This document shows positions 5,818 to 13,107 of a stretch of DNA of 15,975 bases, one piece after another (positions within the stretch are counted from its first letter, which is position 1; each line of letters opens with the position of its first letter). The stretch lies in NCBI GenBank assembly GCA_910589045.1, contig CAJUSH010000057.1, positions 1-15,975 of the forward strand, given 5' to 3'. Both the position numbers and the translations under genes were made by a program. Under the pieces are notes generated by a model. The model worked only from the letters and a program-made list of their open reading frames with translations, was not told the origin of the DNA and searched no databases. The DNA comes from an uncultured Eubacterium sp. (GTDB taxonomy: Bacteria; Bacillota_A; Clostridia; Lachnospirales; Lachnospiraceae).

Positions 5818-8643
5818 CTATGTGCGTCCCGCATGCTTTCCCAGCACTTCACGGAGCGTGGCCTTGAATTCATCGAAAATAATCGGCTTTGCAATGTGCG
5901 CATCCATACCCGCCGCCAGCGCGGCGCGCACATCCTCCACAAAAGCGTTGGCCGACATGGCAACGATAGGAACCGTCCTTCCGCACGGATGCCCGCTCCC
6001 GCGGATCGCCCGTGTCGCTTCGTAGCCGTTCATGACAGGCATCTGAATGTCCATCAAAATCAGATCATACGCACCGGGCGCGGCTGCGAACCTTTCAACT
6101 GCCTCCTGCCCGTCTTCCGCAAGCTCGCATACTGCCCCAAGCGTTTCCAGGAGCTTCACCAGAACCATCTGGTTGATATCAATATCCTCCACCACAAGGA
6201 CATGGCTGCCCGCCATAAAATCTGCCTCACCGACGCCCCTGCTGCTCCCCTGCCGTGTTCCCCGCATCCGCCGGATTGCATCCTTAAAGTTGCTCATGAA
6301 AAACGGCTTCTGCAGAAAATGCTCCACACCGATCCGGCGCGCATCCTGCCCAATCTCCTGCCAGTCGCAGGCGGTAAACAACAGGATGGGAATGTTTTTT
6401 GGCCAGCTTTCCCGGATGAGCCGCGCAGCGGCCAACCCGTCAAGCCCAGGCATTTTCCAGTCCAGCAAAATCAGATCGCAGGGCTTTTCCTCCTGTGCAG
6501 ACAAAAGCTCCACGATCCCTGCGCCGCTGGTCACATACTGCACCTCCACGCCGGTTCCCTCCATCTTTTTTACAATGTCGCGGCAAACAGCCTCATCGCC
6601 GTCCGCGACAACCATACGGGAAATGCGGTGTGCATTCCAGAATTTCAGATCATCCGTCCGGTTCTGGTTGCGCAGCTCCAGCTCCACGATAAAGGTCGTC
6701 CCCTGCCCCGTCCGGCTTTCCACCTGGATAGAGCCGTGCATCAGATCCACCAGACTTTTCGTGATCGTCATGCCCAGTCCGCTTCCCTGTATCTGGCTGC
6801 CCGCCCCGGTCTGCTCACGGCTGAACGGCTCAAAAAGCACCTTCTGATATTCCGTACTCATTCCCCGTCCGTTGTCACGGACGGTGAAACGAATACGGCT
6901 GTAGTTCTCGTCCACCGGGTCCAGCTCGTCCACCTTCATCAGAATACTGCCGCCCTCCCCCGTATACTTTACCGCGTTCGAGAGGATATTGATCAAAATC
7001 TGGTTGATCCGCAGCTTGTCCCCCAGCACATGCTCGTTTTTCAGGGACAGGGTGGAGATTTCAAACCGCTGCTTCTTTGCGTTTGCCTGGGGTCGGATGA
7101 TCGTGTTGATCTCGTCGATGACCTCCGCAAGATTCCATTCGGAAATGTTAAGCACCGCGCCGCCGCTCTCGATCTTGTTCATGTCCAGCACATTGTTGAT
7201 CAGTCCCAGAAGATGCTGGCTGGCAGCAAATATTTTCTGTGTATACTCCCGCACATGCTTCGGGTTGTCCGCTTCCTCCTGCAAAAGGGGCAAAAGTCCC
7301 ATGATCGCGTTCATGGGTGTGCGTATGTCATGGCTGACACTGCTTAAAAAGGCGCTCTTTGCCTTGTTCGCGGTCTGGGCCATGTGCAGGGCCTCGGAGA
7401 GCGTATTCTGAATCTGCTTTTCCTTTGTCCGGTCCGAAATGTATACGACAATCTTTTTGATGCCCTGAAGGAGCACGCAGTGTACGCTTTCCCGAAACCA
7501 CTTGCGCTCCCCGGTTTTCTGGTGAATCCGCTCCGTGTCCATTGGCTCTAACGACAAGCCGGGCTTTAGCGCCGCCAGCCCCTCTTTTCCAATGTTGCTC
7601 CCCGTTATATATGTCGCATGGCCTATCCGGGTAATGTCATCCATGACAGCCTTCCACGGGATGCCCAGCACCCGCTCGATGTTTGAGCTGACAAACTCAA
7701 CCCTTTCCCCGCACCCGTCAAACATCATATAGATATCATCGATATTGTCGGACAAAAATGTGGAAAACAGCTCCAGCATCTGCTCCTGATAGCGGATCTG
7801 CCGGTTCTTCTTTTCCCACTTTCTTTTATCCTTGAGCTTATGGGCTGTAAAATCCAGCAGAAAACGCTGGTAGTAGAGCTCCCCGCCCTCCTCCACCAGC
7901 TTGATGTTCCCAAGAATATAGATCTGCTTTCCGTTTTTGTGCTGTACGCGGTATTCCACGCCGGCACTTTCCCCGACCGTTGTCAGCGCGTTGATGCACT
8001 CCCGCAGCTTCCCCTTATCCTCGTCCACAACCGTGTTTGCGATCAGCTTAAAACCGTCCGCCACCATCTCCTCCTGTGTGTCATAGCCCAGCAGCTTTAA
8101 TGCGGCCTGATTGATGCTGATGATCCGCGTTCCGTCAATGCTGTGACACATCACGCCGCAGTCAATGGTAGCAAAGAGCATTTCCAGCGCACGGTTTCGT
8201 TCCGCCTGGTCCGGTGTGCTGTCAATGCACACATCGATCAGCTGCCTGGCCTGGATCAGATCGCGCCTGCGCCTGTAATCCTCCTGCCATTTCCGGAACC
8301 GAAAGCCCAGCTCCGGTCTGGATGCAGGCAGCACCCACAGATCCTCTATTGCGCTAAGGTCGTCCAGAGCTGCAGCCGTATCCCTGTCCGTGAGCAATAT
8401 CAGCTCCGCCTCCGCCCTTTTGCACGAAACAAGCTCCCGCAGCCGCTTCCCCGCATCCATGCCCCGCAAGTGCGCAAACAGTACATCCGCCCGGGCAAGC
8501 TGTTCCCTTTCGCTTTCCTTTTCCTGCACTCCGTGCTCCAAAAAGGTATGTCTGAAATGCTTCAGGGGTACGGCCTGCCTGATCACCTCAAACGCGCTGC
8601 AGGCTTCCCCCACAAAATAAATTTGAATCTGGCAACGATACAT
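5818..8643 (-). CDS. Soluble hybrid histidine kinase with two receivers and an N-terminal receiver-like domain
   Basis: A 941-residue multi-step phosphorelay kinase with no membrane segment, so cytoplasmic. Residues 1-125 look like a degenerate receiver, with the beta5 Lys-Pro replaced by L-P-A-S-R-P. Two PAS-like domains follow (about 150-270 and 295-410), then HisKA with S-H-D-I-R-T-P (phospho-His 438), the ATPase domain with the N box near 552-556, D-N-G-R-G-M (590-595) and G-S-G-L-G-M (620-625). Receiver 1 has D681/D683, phospho-Asp 728, T757 and K779. Receiver 2 has E819/D820, phospho-Asp 865, S897 and K919. All phosphorelay residues are intact. AGAGGGA lies 5 bases before the ATG. It is the last gene of the operon with the Hpt and HD-GYP genes, which are its likely phosphate partners. 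The ligand is unknown. Confidence 0.93.
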   Translation of the reverse strand: MYRCQIQIYFVGEACSAFEVIRQAVPLKHFRHTFLEHGVQEKESEREQLARADVLFAHLRGMDAGKRLRELVSCKRAEAELILLTDRDTAAALDDLSAIEDLWVLPASRPELGFRFRKWQEDYRRRRDLIQARQLIDVCIDSTPDQAERNRALEMLFATIDCGVMCHSIDGTRIISINQAALKLLGYDTQEEMVADGFKLIANTVVDEDKGKLRECINALTTVGESAGVEYRVQHKNGKQIYILGNIKLVEEGGELYYQRFLLDFTAHKLKDKRKWEKKNRQIRYQEQMLELFSTFLSDNIDDIYMMFDGCGERVEFVSSNIERVLGIPWKAVMDDITRIGHATYITGSNIGKEGLAALKPGLSLEPMDTERIHQKTGERKWFRESVHCVLLQGIKKIVVYISDRTKEKQIQNTLSEALHMAQTANKAKSAFLSSVSHDIRTPMNAIMGLLPLLQEEADNPKHVREYTQKIFAASQHLLGLINNVLDMNKIESGGAVLNISEWNLAEVIDEINTIIRPQANAKKQRFEISTLSLKNEHVLGDKLRINQILINILSNAVKYTGEGGSILMKVDELDPVDENYSRIRFTVRDNGRGMSTEYQKVLFEPFSREQTGAGSQIQGSGLGMTITKSLVDLMHGSIQVESRTGQGTTFIVELELRNQNRTDDLKFWNAHRISRMVVADGDEAVCRDIVKKMEGTGVEVQYVTSGAGIVELLSAQEEKPCDLILLDWKMPGLDGLAAARLIRESWPKNIPILLFTACDWQEIGQDARRIGVEHFLQKPFFMSNFKDAIRRMRGTRQGSSRGVGEADFMAGSHVLVVEDIDINQMVLVKLLETLGAVCELAEDGQEAVERFAAAPGAYDLILMDIQMPVMNGYEATRAIRGSGHPCGRTVPIVAMSANAFVEDVRAALAAGMDAHIAKPIIFDEFKATLREVLGKHAGRT

Positions 8644-8660
8644 GGCATTCCCTCTTTATC

Positions 8661-8691
8661 CCGCCGGCAGAAGCAGCCGCTCCCCCGGCGG
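8661..8691 (-). repeat. GC-rich hairpin before the hybrid kinase ribosome site
   Basis: CCGCCGG and CCGGCGG are perfect 7-bp inverted copies separated by 17 nt in the 66-bp gap between the HD-GYP and kinase genes. The stem ends about 6 bases before the ribosome site at 8649-8655. It could modulate kinase translation or protect the downstream mRNA after processing. No T-tract follows. Confidence 0.55.
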
Positions 8692-8709
8692 TTCGAAACG
8701 GTATAATCG

Positions 8710-9819
8710 TCAGGAGCACTGTGTCTCCGGCAGTCTTCGGTACAGCTCAAAAAGCATGTCCTCCACGGCAAAAAAGCTCTCCAGCAGGTGCGGGTTAAAC
8801 ACGCCGCAGGCACCGTCACGGATCATCTCAAGCACCTTTTTCCTGGGAAACGGAGGCTTGTAAACCCGCCTGCAGCTCAAAGCGTCGTAAACATCCGCCA
8901 GAGAAACCACCTGCGCCCAGGGTGAAATCTCATCCCCCGTCAGCGCATCCGGGTAGCCTCTGCCATCCCAGCGCTCGTGATGGTGCCGGGCAATGTCGCA
9001 GGCATAATCATAAATCTCGCTCTCATGCAGCTGGGGAATGCGCTCCAAAAGCGCGACGCCCTCTGTCGTATGGCTCTGCATGATCCGGTATTCCTCGGGG
9101 GTAAACTTCCCCGGCTTTGTCAGCACGGCGTCCGGTATCGTAATCTTCCCCACATCGTGCATGACGGCGGCCAGTGCAATGTTGTCGATCTCCTTTTTGT
9201 CCAGCTGCGCACCGAATGAGGTATTTTCCAGCAGAAGCCTCGTGATCTGGCTGATACGCTGTATGTGCCCGCCGGACTCCTCGTTTCGAAACTCGATGGC
9301 GGCAGCCAGCGCCTCAATCATTCCCTGATTGAGCCGGATAATCTGGTTTGCCTGCTCCAGCAGCGCGGCGCTCTGGTTTTCCACCACGATTTTCAGATGC
9401 TTGCGCGCCTCGAACAGCTCCACCACGGAGCGCACGCGCCGGACAACCATGTAGGGCACCACCGGCTTGTTGATCACATCCATGACCCCAAGCTCGTAGG
9501 CCTCCTTCATCACACCCGCGCTGCTGTCCGCCGTTATGAGAAACACCGGAATCCGCTCCGGTATCCCAAGCTCCCGTATCTCCCGCAAAACCTCGATTCC
9601 GCTCATCCCCGGCATCAAAACGTCCAGCAGAATCGCACACAGGCGGTTATCCGCCTGCAAGATCTGCTTCATCCCCGCCTGTCCGTCCGCCGCCCCAATC
9701 ACGGTGTAATAGGGTGAAAACAGCTTTCCCAATATTTGCCGGTTGACCGGATCGTCATCCACGATCAGAAGCCGGTCAGCTGCCATGTCGTTTTTCATGC
9801 ACGGATACGTTGTTTCCAT
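8710..9819 (-). CDS. Receiver / HD-GYP response regulator (probable cyclic-di-GMP phosphodiesterase)
   Basis: About 369 residues. In numbering from the alternative TTG start at 9828, the N-terminal receiver (about 18-138) has acidic D24-D26, phospho-Asp 69, T99 and K121-P122. A helical linker (about 139-170) leads to an HD-GYP domain with H-D-V-G-K (H224, D225), the H-H-H-E segment (282-285), D-G-R-G-Y-P (288-293) and A-D-V-Y-D-A (311-316). HD-GYP proteins cleave cyclic-di-GMP, and the signature residues are intact. The start is uncertain. TTG at 9828 follows AAAGGA by only 3 bases. ATG at 9819 has 12 bases and is chosen here. ATG at 9798 has no ribosome site. This is the only output domain in the operon, so the phosphorelay should control cyclic-di-GMP breakdown. 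Confidence 0.92.
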   Translation of the reverse strand: METTYPCMKNDMAADRLLIVDDDPVNRQILGKLFSPYYTVIGAADGQAGMKQILQADNRLCAILLDVLMPGMSGIEVLREIRELGIPERIPVFLITADSSAGVMKEAYELGVMDVINKPVVPYMVVRRVRSVVELFEARKHLKIVVENQSAALLEQANQIIRLNQGMIEALAAAIEFRNEESGGHIQRISQITRLLLENTSFGAQLDKKEIDNIALAAVMHDVGKITIPDAVLTKPGKFTPEEYRIMQSHTTEGVALLERIPQLHESEIYDYACDIARHHHERWDGRGYPDALTGDEISPWAQVVSLADVYDALSCRRVYKPPFPRKKVLEMIRDGACGVFNPHLLESFFAVEDMLFELYRRLPETQCS

Positions 9820-9851
9820 TTCAGGCAATGTTCCTTTCTATTTCATTTATC

Positions 9852-9895
9852 AGATATCTTTTATTAAGACAGTCTTATACTGAGATATCTTTTAT
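9852..9895. repeat. Nested symmetric palindrome between Hpt and HD-GYP genes
   Basis: Two direct copies of AGATATCTTTTAT (9852-9864 and 9883-9895) lie 31 bp apart, and AGATATCT is itself a palindrome. Exactly midway, centred on 9871, sits TAAGAC-A-GTCTTA (9865-9877). The element fills most of the 87-bp intergenic gap upstream of the HD-GYP ribosome site. It could be an operator for an internal promoter or an mRNA stem-loop. Confidence 0.7.
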
Positions 9896-9915
9896 GTATA
9901 TCATACGGCCATTCA

Positions 9916-10305
9916 TCACAAATCGGTTTGCGGCGCAGCCGGCTGCTGCTCCTGCCTGTGACGCCGGATGCACGCCGCAATCGCCGTCTGCACGGGCCGA
10001 AGCTCCTCGTAGATCTCTCCTGCCTCCTCCGCACGGCCCCCGCGCAAAAGCTCCAGCATCCGCACATAGCCCGCAAAAAGGGGCGTCATTGCCAGGTTTC
10101 CGGTCAGTCCCTTTAGCATGTGTACCCGACCAATGAGCGAATCGGGACAATCCCCGGCAAAATCCGTCGTTTGGATCGGATTTGCATCCACCCGATCCAC
10201 AAACATCCCGAGCATCGTTTCATACAAAGGCTGATCGTCCATCACGCGTGCGCAGCCCTCTTCCACATCCACGCCCAGCTCCTTTAATTCCTCAAACAGA
10301 CCCAC
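9916..10305 (-). CDS. Stand-alone histidine phosphotransfer (Hpt) protein
   Basis: 129 residues from a GTG start at 10305, chosen because AAGGAGG (10320-10314) lies 8 bases upstream. A longer frame from TTG at 10383 adds 26 low-complexity residues and has no ribosome site. The Hpt signature is V-H-M-L-K-G-L-T-G-N-L with phospho-His 62 and Lys65-Gly66, followed by the next helix with L-E-L-L-R-G-G-R. Hpt proteins shuttle phosphate from the receiver of a hybrid kinase to the receiver of a response regulator. It is the first gene of the operon, ahead of the HD-GYP regulator and hybrid kinase. The C-terminal tail (about 118-129) is Gln/Pro-rich and probably flexible. Confidence 0.87.
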   Translation of the reverse strand: MGLFEELKELGVDVEEGCARVMDDQPLYETMLGMFVDRVDANPIQTTDFAGDCPDSLIGRVHMLKGLTGNLAMTPLFAGYVRMLELLRGGRAEEAGEIYEELRPVQTAIAACIRRHRQEQQPAAPQTDL

Positions 10306-10313
10306 CGCAGCTT

Positions 10314-10320
10314 CCTCCTT
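10314..10320 (-). promoter_or_regulatory. Ribosome site that fixes the Hpt GTG start
   Basis: AAGGAGG with an 8-base spacer to GTG at 10305-10303. None of the possible upstream starts has a comparable site. Confidence 0.8.
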
Positions 10321-10401
10321 CGCAAACGCTCCGCATCCCGCTCCTCTTCCCGCCTCAAATCCGGATTTGTCCCCTCTTTCCAAGGGTGTTTTTCATACGT
10401 A

Positions 10402-10430
10402 ATTATAGCGAATCAACCGGGGAATTGCAA
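10402..10430 (-). promoter_or_regulatory. Sigma-A promoter of the Hpt / HD-GYP / kinase operon
   Basis: On the minus strand TTGCAA (10430-10425), a 17-bp spacer and a perfect TATAAT (10407-10402). Transcription should start near 10395, leaving about 90 nt of leader before the Hpt GTG. Confidence 0.85.
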
Positions 10431-10466
10431 GCGCGTAAAAGCCGCAAGCCGCCCAATTTAAAATTT

Positions 10467-10507
10467 ATCGATACTATTACGGCCCCGGAGCCGCTCATAG
10501 TATCGAT
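10467..10507. repeat. 41-bp palindromic stem-loop with perfect 11-bp arms
   Basis: ATCGATACTAT (10467-10477) and ATAGTATCGAT (10497-10507) are perfect inverted copies. Inside is a second stem, CGGC/GCCG around CCCGGA. There is no T-tract on either side, so it is not a simple terminator. It lies 37 bp upstream of the -35 box of the signalling operon, in the divergent region with the PHP gene. Confidence 0.75.
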
Positions 10508-10509
10508 CC

Positions 10510-10546
10510 GGGCGATATCGAAAGCTTTGCTTCGCAAAAATCGCCC
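10510..10546. repeat. Second stem-loop with a GCGAAGC mini-hairpin
   Basis: GGGCGAT (10510-10516) pairs with ATCGCCC (10540-10546). Inside, TTTGC and GCAAA (10526-10538) flank a three-base loop, and the minus strand there reads GCGAAGC, a sequence known for unusually stable DNA mini-hairpins. It starts 2 bp after the preceding stem-loop. Confidence 0.65.
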
Positions 10547-10586
10547 CGCATTTAAATCATGTTCTCACAGTAAAAACACATTATAG

Positions 10587-10613
10587 ATAGCATTTCAGAT
10601 ATAAATATGCTAT
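10587..10613. repeat. Inverted repeat upstream of the PHP gene promoter
   Basis: ATAGCAT (10587-10593) and ATGCTAT (10607-10613) are perfect 7-bp inverted copies with a 13-bp AT-rich spacer, ending 2 bp before the putative -35 box. It could be an operator. AT-rich context makes chance possible. Confidence 0.4.
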
Positions 10614-10615
10614 TG

Positions 10616-10644
10616 TTTAAATACGATCATTTCTTATTTATAAA
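10616..10644 (+). promoter_or_regulatory. Possible sigma-A promoter of the PHP phosphatase gene
   Basis: TTTAAA (10616-10621), a 17-bp spacer and TATAAA (10639-10644). Both boxes are imperfect but correctly spaced. Predicted start is near 10651, about 50 nt before the coding start. Confidence 0.45.
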
Positions 10645-10656
10645 AAATATCCTGCA

Positions 10657-10672
10657 CCGCAGTTTTTTGCGG
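10657..10672 (+). promoter_or_regulatory. Small leader hairpin of the PHP gene
   Basis: CCGCA and TGCGG flank a 6-nt loop of mostly T, close to the predicted 5' end of the transcript and 18 bp before the ribosome site. It may protect the mRNA 5' end. Confidence 0.4.
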
Positions 10673-10703
10673 CGGGTAATTACGACAAACGGAGGTAGCG
10701 GCA

Positions 10704-11534
10704 ATGCTTGCGGATTATCATGTACATACAGAATTTAGTGACGACTCGACCTATCCCATGGAGCAGGTGGTAAAGGACGCGATTGCAAAAAGCCTGGATG
10801 AAATTTGTTTTACGGATCATGTGGATTATGGCGTCAAGGACGACTGGGACTGCGGCCATCCCATCCGATACCGTGGGGCCGAGCCCCTCGCAAATGTGAA
10901 CTATCCTGCCTACGCCGACCGCATCCGTCAATTACAGGCCCGCTATCAGGAGCAGATCCGCCTGAAAATGGGTATGGAATTTGGCATCCAGACCCACACC
11001 ATCCAAAAATATGAGGAATTATGTCAAAAATATCCCTTTGATTTTATTATCCTTTCCATACACCAGGTGGAGAATCTGGAGTTCTGGACACAGGATTTTC
11101 AGGAAGGGAAAAGCCAGGCGGAATATAACAGACGCTACTATGAAGAAATGCGAAACGTTGTAAAAAGCTACCAGGGCTACAGCGTGCTCGGCCATATGGA
11201 TCTGATCACACGATATGATAGAAACGGTATTTACCCGTTTGAAAAGGTTGAGCCAATCGTAACGGAAATTTTGAAAACCGTGATTGAAAACGGAAAGGGA
11301 ATCGAGTTTAACACCTCCTGCCACCGATACGGCTTAAACGATACCACGCCCTCGACGGACATTTTAAAGCGCTACCGCGCATTGGGCGGAGATATTATCA
11401 CGATCGGCAGTGACAGCCACAGCCCGGAGCATCTGGGTACTTACATCGCAGACGCCAAACAGCAGTTAAAGGCCCTGGGCTTTCGCTTCTTCTGTACCTA
11501 TGACGGACTGCGGCCGGTGCATCACTGCCTGTAA
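10704..11534 (+). CDS. hisJ: PHP-family histidinol-phosphatase (HisJ-like)
   Basis: 276 residues with the ordered metal ligands of the PHP fold: H-V-H (6-8), D38-H39, Glu92, His120, His164 (G-H-M-D) and D237-S-H239. This matches the HisJ/HisK histidinol-phosphate phosphatase family, which removes phosphate in histidine biosynthesis (histidinol phosphate to histidinol). Length fits the family. No other his gene is in the window, so a different phosphoester substrate is possible. GGAGG lies 8 bases before the ATG. The stop codon is 4 bp from the stop of the converging DUF2461 gene, with no terminator between them. Confidence 0.85.
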   Translation: MLADYHVHTEFSDDSTYPMEQVVKDAIAKSLDEICFTDHVDYGVKDDWDCGHPIRYRGAEPLANVNYPAYADRIRQLQARYQEQIRLKMGMEFGIQTHTIQKYEELCQKYPFDFIILSIHQVENLEFWTQDFQEGKSQAEYNRRYYEEMRNVVKSYQGYSVLGHMDLITRYDRNGIYPFEKVEPIVTEILKTVIENGKGIEFNTSCHRYGLNDTTPSTDILKRYRALGGDIITIGSDSHSPEHLGTYIADAKQQLKALGFRFFCTYDGLRPVHHCL

Positions 11535-11538
11535 TGCT

Positions 11539-12222
11539 TTACCTTGCCGGCATTTCAAATCCCTCCAGCGCCCGGTTCAGATAATCGTTAAAGGGCTTCA
11601 TGATCCGAAAAACCTCCGCCGCCTTTGCGAGAACTGCGTCCCCGTCCCCAAACGCTTCATCCTGCATGGGATATTCCAGATACCAGCTCTTATACTTCAG
11701 ATATTCCGCCTGCGGGTGCTCCTTGTCGTATCCTGCAGGAACGTTTTTCAGCGCGCTTCCCTGCACCGTAAAAATTGCTTTAAACTCCGGCTCATGCAGG
11801 ATCCGCTCCCACTCCTCACCGTTTCGGACAAGGTAATCCCGTACCATTCTCGTCGCATCTTTAAACATATCCGCAAACAATCCGCCGCCGAGAAAAGACT
11901 CGCCGCCGGGCTTTATCATCACATAATAGCCCACCGGGACAGGCAGCTTGCCCTTTGCGGAAATATGGGCGCGGAACGCGGGGTTGTAGGGGGATTTGTC
12001 ATGACTGAAACGCGTGTCCCTCACAAGCTTAAACGTAAGATCCTTCGGGCTGTTGTGCAGGATGCTGCTGTCAAATTTGCCGATTTCCAGTATCAGCTCC
12101 TGCAAAAAAGCTTCAAATGCGGCGTTTGCCTCTTTGTAAGCCTCCTTGTTGGCGTGATACCATTCCCGGTTATTGTTCATCTGCAATTCGGATAAGTAAT
12201 CAATCATTCGCTGTGTATTCAT
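11539..12222 (-). CDS. DUF2461 domain protein
   Basis: 227 residues from ATG at 12222, preferred over ATG at 12228. AAAGGAG ends directly against the upstream ATG but is 6 bases from the chosen one. The sequence matches the DUF2461 (TIGR02453) family: an N-terminal helix with N-N-N-R-E-W-Y, then R-D-T-R-F-S-H-D-K-S-P-Y at 68-79 and a G-G-G-L-F segment near 112-116. The family has no established biochemical role. No signal peptide or membrane segment is seen, so it is probably cytosolic. The start is 11 bp after the stop of the ECF sigma factor gene and the ribosome site overlaps that stop codon, so the two genes are very likely translationally coupled. Confidence 0.88.
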   Translation of the reverse strand: MNTQRMIDYLSELQMNNNREWYHANKEAYKEANAAFEAFLQELILEIGKFDSSILHNSPKDLTFKLVRDTRFSHDKSPYNPAFRAHISAKGKLPVPVGYYVMIKPGGESFLGGGLFADMFKDATRMVRDYLVRNGEEWERILHEPEFKAIFTVQGSALKNVPAGYDKEHPQAEYLKYKSWYLEYPMQDEAFGDGDAVLAKAAEVFRIMKPFNDYLNRALEGFEMPAR

Positions 12223-12228
12223 TTTCAT

Positions 12229-12235
12229 CTCCTTT
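12229..12235 (-). promoter_or_regulatory. Ribosome site of DUF2461 overlapping the sigma-factor stop codon
   Basis: AAAGGAG (12235-12229) shares two bases with the TAA stop at 12236-12234 and sits 6 bases before ATG at 12222. This decides between the two possible ATGs and suggests coupling. Confidence 0.75.
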
Positions 12236-13085
12236 ACGAATTTTGGACAACGGAAAGCTGGGCGGAAGCTAAAAATTCCTGTATCAGATGCTTCGTGTGC
12301 TCCGGGGACTCATACGGCTTACAGAAGGAAAAATCCTGTGACAGATCATCGATATCCTCCATCGCATGCTTTACGTCGAGCATAGACTCCATGGAAATTT
12401 CCGTGGCTGACGTATAGTCCATCCGAAGCGGATGGAGCCTGTGGCTTTGTATTGCATAATTCACCCGGTCCGCACATTTGCACCCGCCGCTGCCATACGC
12501 GCCGCAGTACTGCTCCAGAAAATCCGCCATTGTTTTACGTATGCGTGAAAGGCGCTTGCGGTACGCCTCCGGGGTCATTTCCAGAAGCTCCCCCGCAATG
12601 CGGCTGTCCAGCTTAAACATCGTCCCAAGTATGAAAATGCATCTGCTCTCCGTATCCAGGCACTGCAGCATCACATTGGTACAGGAGAGCTTGAGTTCCT
12701 CCGCCAAAAGCTCCTTTTCCACATTCTGGGTCAGATCCGGCACGTCCCGGATATTCCCGTTTTCTATGTCGTCCCCGTAATACTCAAAACTCAGCGGGTG
12801 GTGAGCGAACATATGCTTTTTGTAGTTTTTCAGATGATTGATGGCAATGCGGAACACCCATGTGGGAAAGGCGCTCTCTCCGCGAAACGAGGACAGATGC
12901 GTCACCATCTTCAGCAAAATATCCTGCGTGGCATCCTCCGCATCCGCAAACGTTCCCAGCATCCGCAAAGACAGATTAAATACCATGTCCTGCACATCCG
13001 CAACGAGCGTCTCCAGCGCTGCTTTGTCCCCTGACGTGGCCTTGTCCACCAAAGCCTGAAACTCTTCATTCGTTTTTTTATTCAT
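12234..13085 (-). CDS. ECF-type RNA polymerase sigma factor with Cys-containing C-terminal extension
   Basis: 283 residues, longer than a typical ECF factor of about 160-200. Region 2 spans about 25-95 with the D-A-E-D-A-T-Q-D core and F-P-T-W-V-F-R-I-A. Region 4 spans about 128-190 with a helix-turn-helix ending in A-Y-R-K-R-L-S-R-I-R. The last 90 residues are an extension beginning with C194-x7-C202-x-C204, followed by R-V-N-Y-A-I. Similar C-x-n-C-R-C tails occur in some ECF proteins, and metal or redox binding is possible but unproven. No anti-sigma gene is adjacent; DUF2461 is the downstream partner. AGGAGGT lies 8 bases before the ATG. An ECF-like promoter directly upstream suggests autoregulation. 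Confidence 0.88.
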   Translation of the reverse strand: MNKKTNEEFQALVDKATSGDKAALETLVADVQDMVFNLSLRMLGTFADAEDATQDILLKMVTHLSSFRGESAFPTWVFRIAINHLKNYKKHMFAHHPLSFEYYGDDIENGNIRDVPDLTQNVEKELLAEELKLSCTNVMLQCLDTESRCIFILGTMFKLDSRIAGELLEMTPEAYRKRLSRIRKTMADFLEQYCGAYGSGGCKCADRVNYAIQSHRLHPLRMDYTSATEISMESMLDVKHAMEDIDDLSQDFSFCKPYESPEHTKHLIQEFLASAQLSVVQNS

Positions 13086-13107
13086 CGATTTTTACCTCCT
13101 ACTCTGT

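Noticed and set aside
5833..7347. Long plus-strand open frame of 504 codons
   Set aside because: It is antisense to the hybrid kinase, whose domains and motifs are unmistakable. Long antisense frames are common in GC-rich coding DNA, and the translation is rich in His, Arg and Pro.
10357..10396. Possible 13-codon leader peptide ahead of the Hpt gene
   Set aside because: The ATG at 10396 coincides with the predicted transcription start, leaving no room for a ribosome site, and no attenuator follows.
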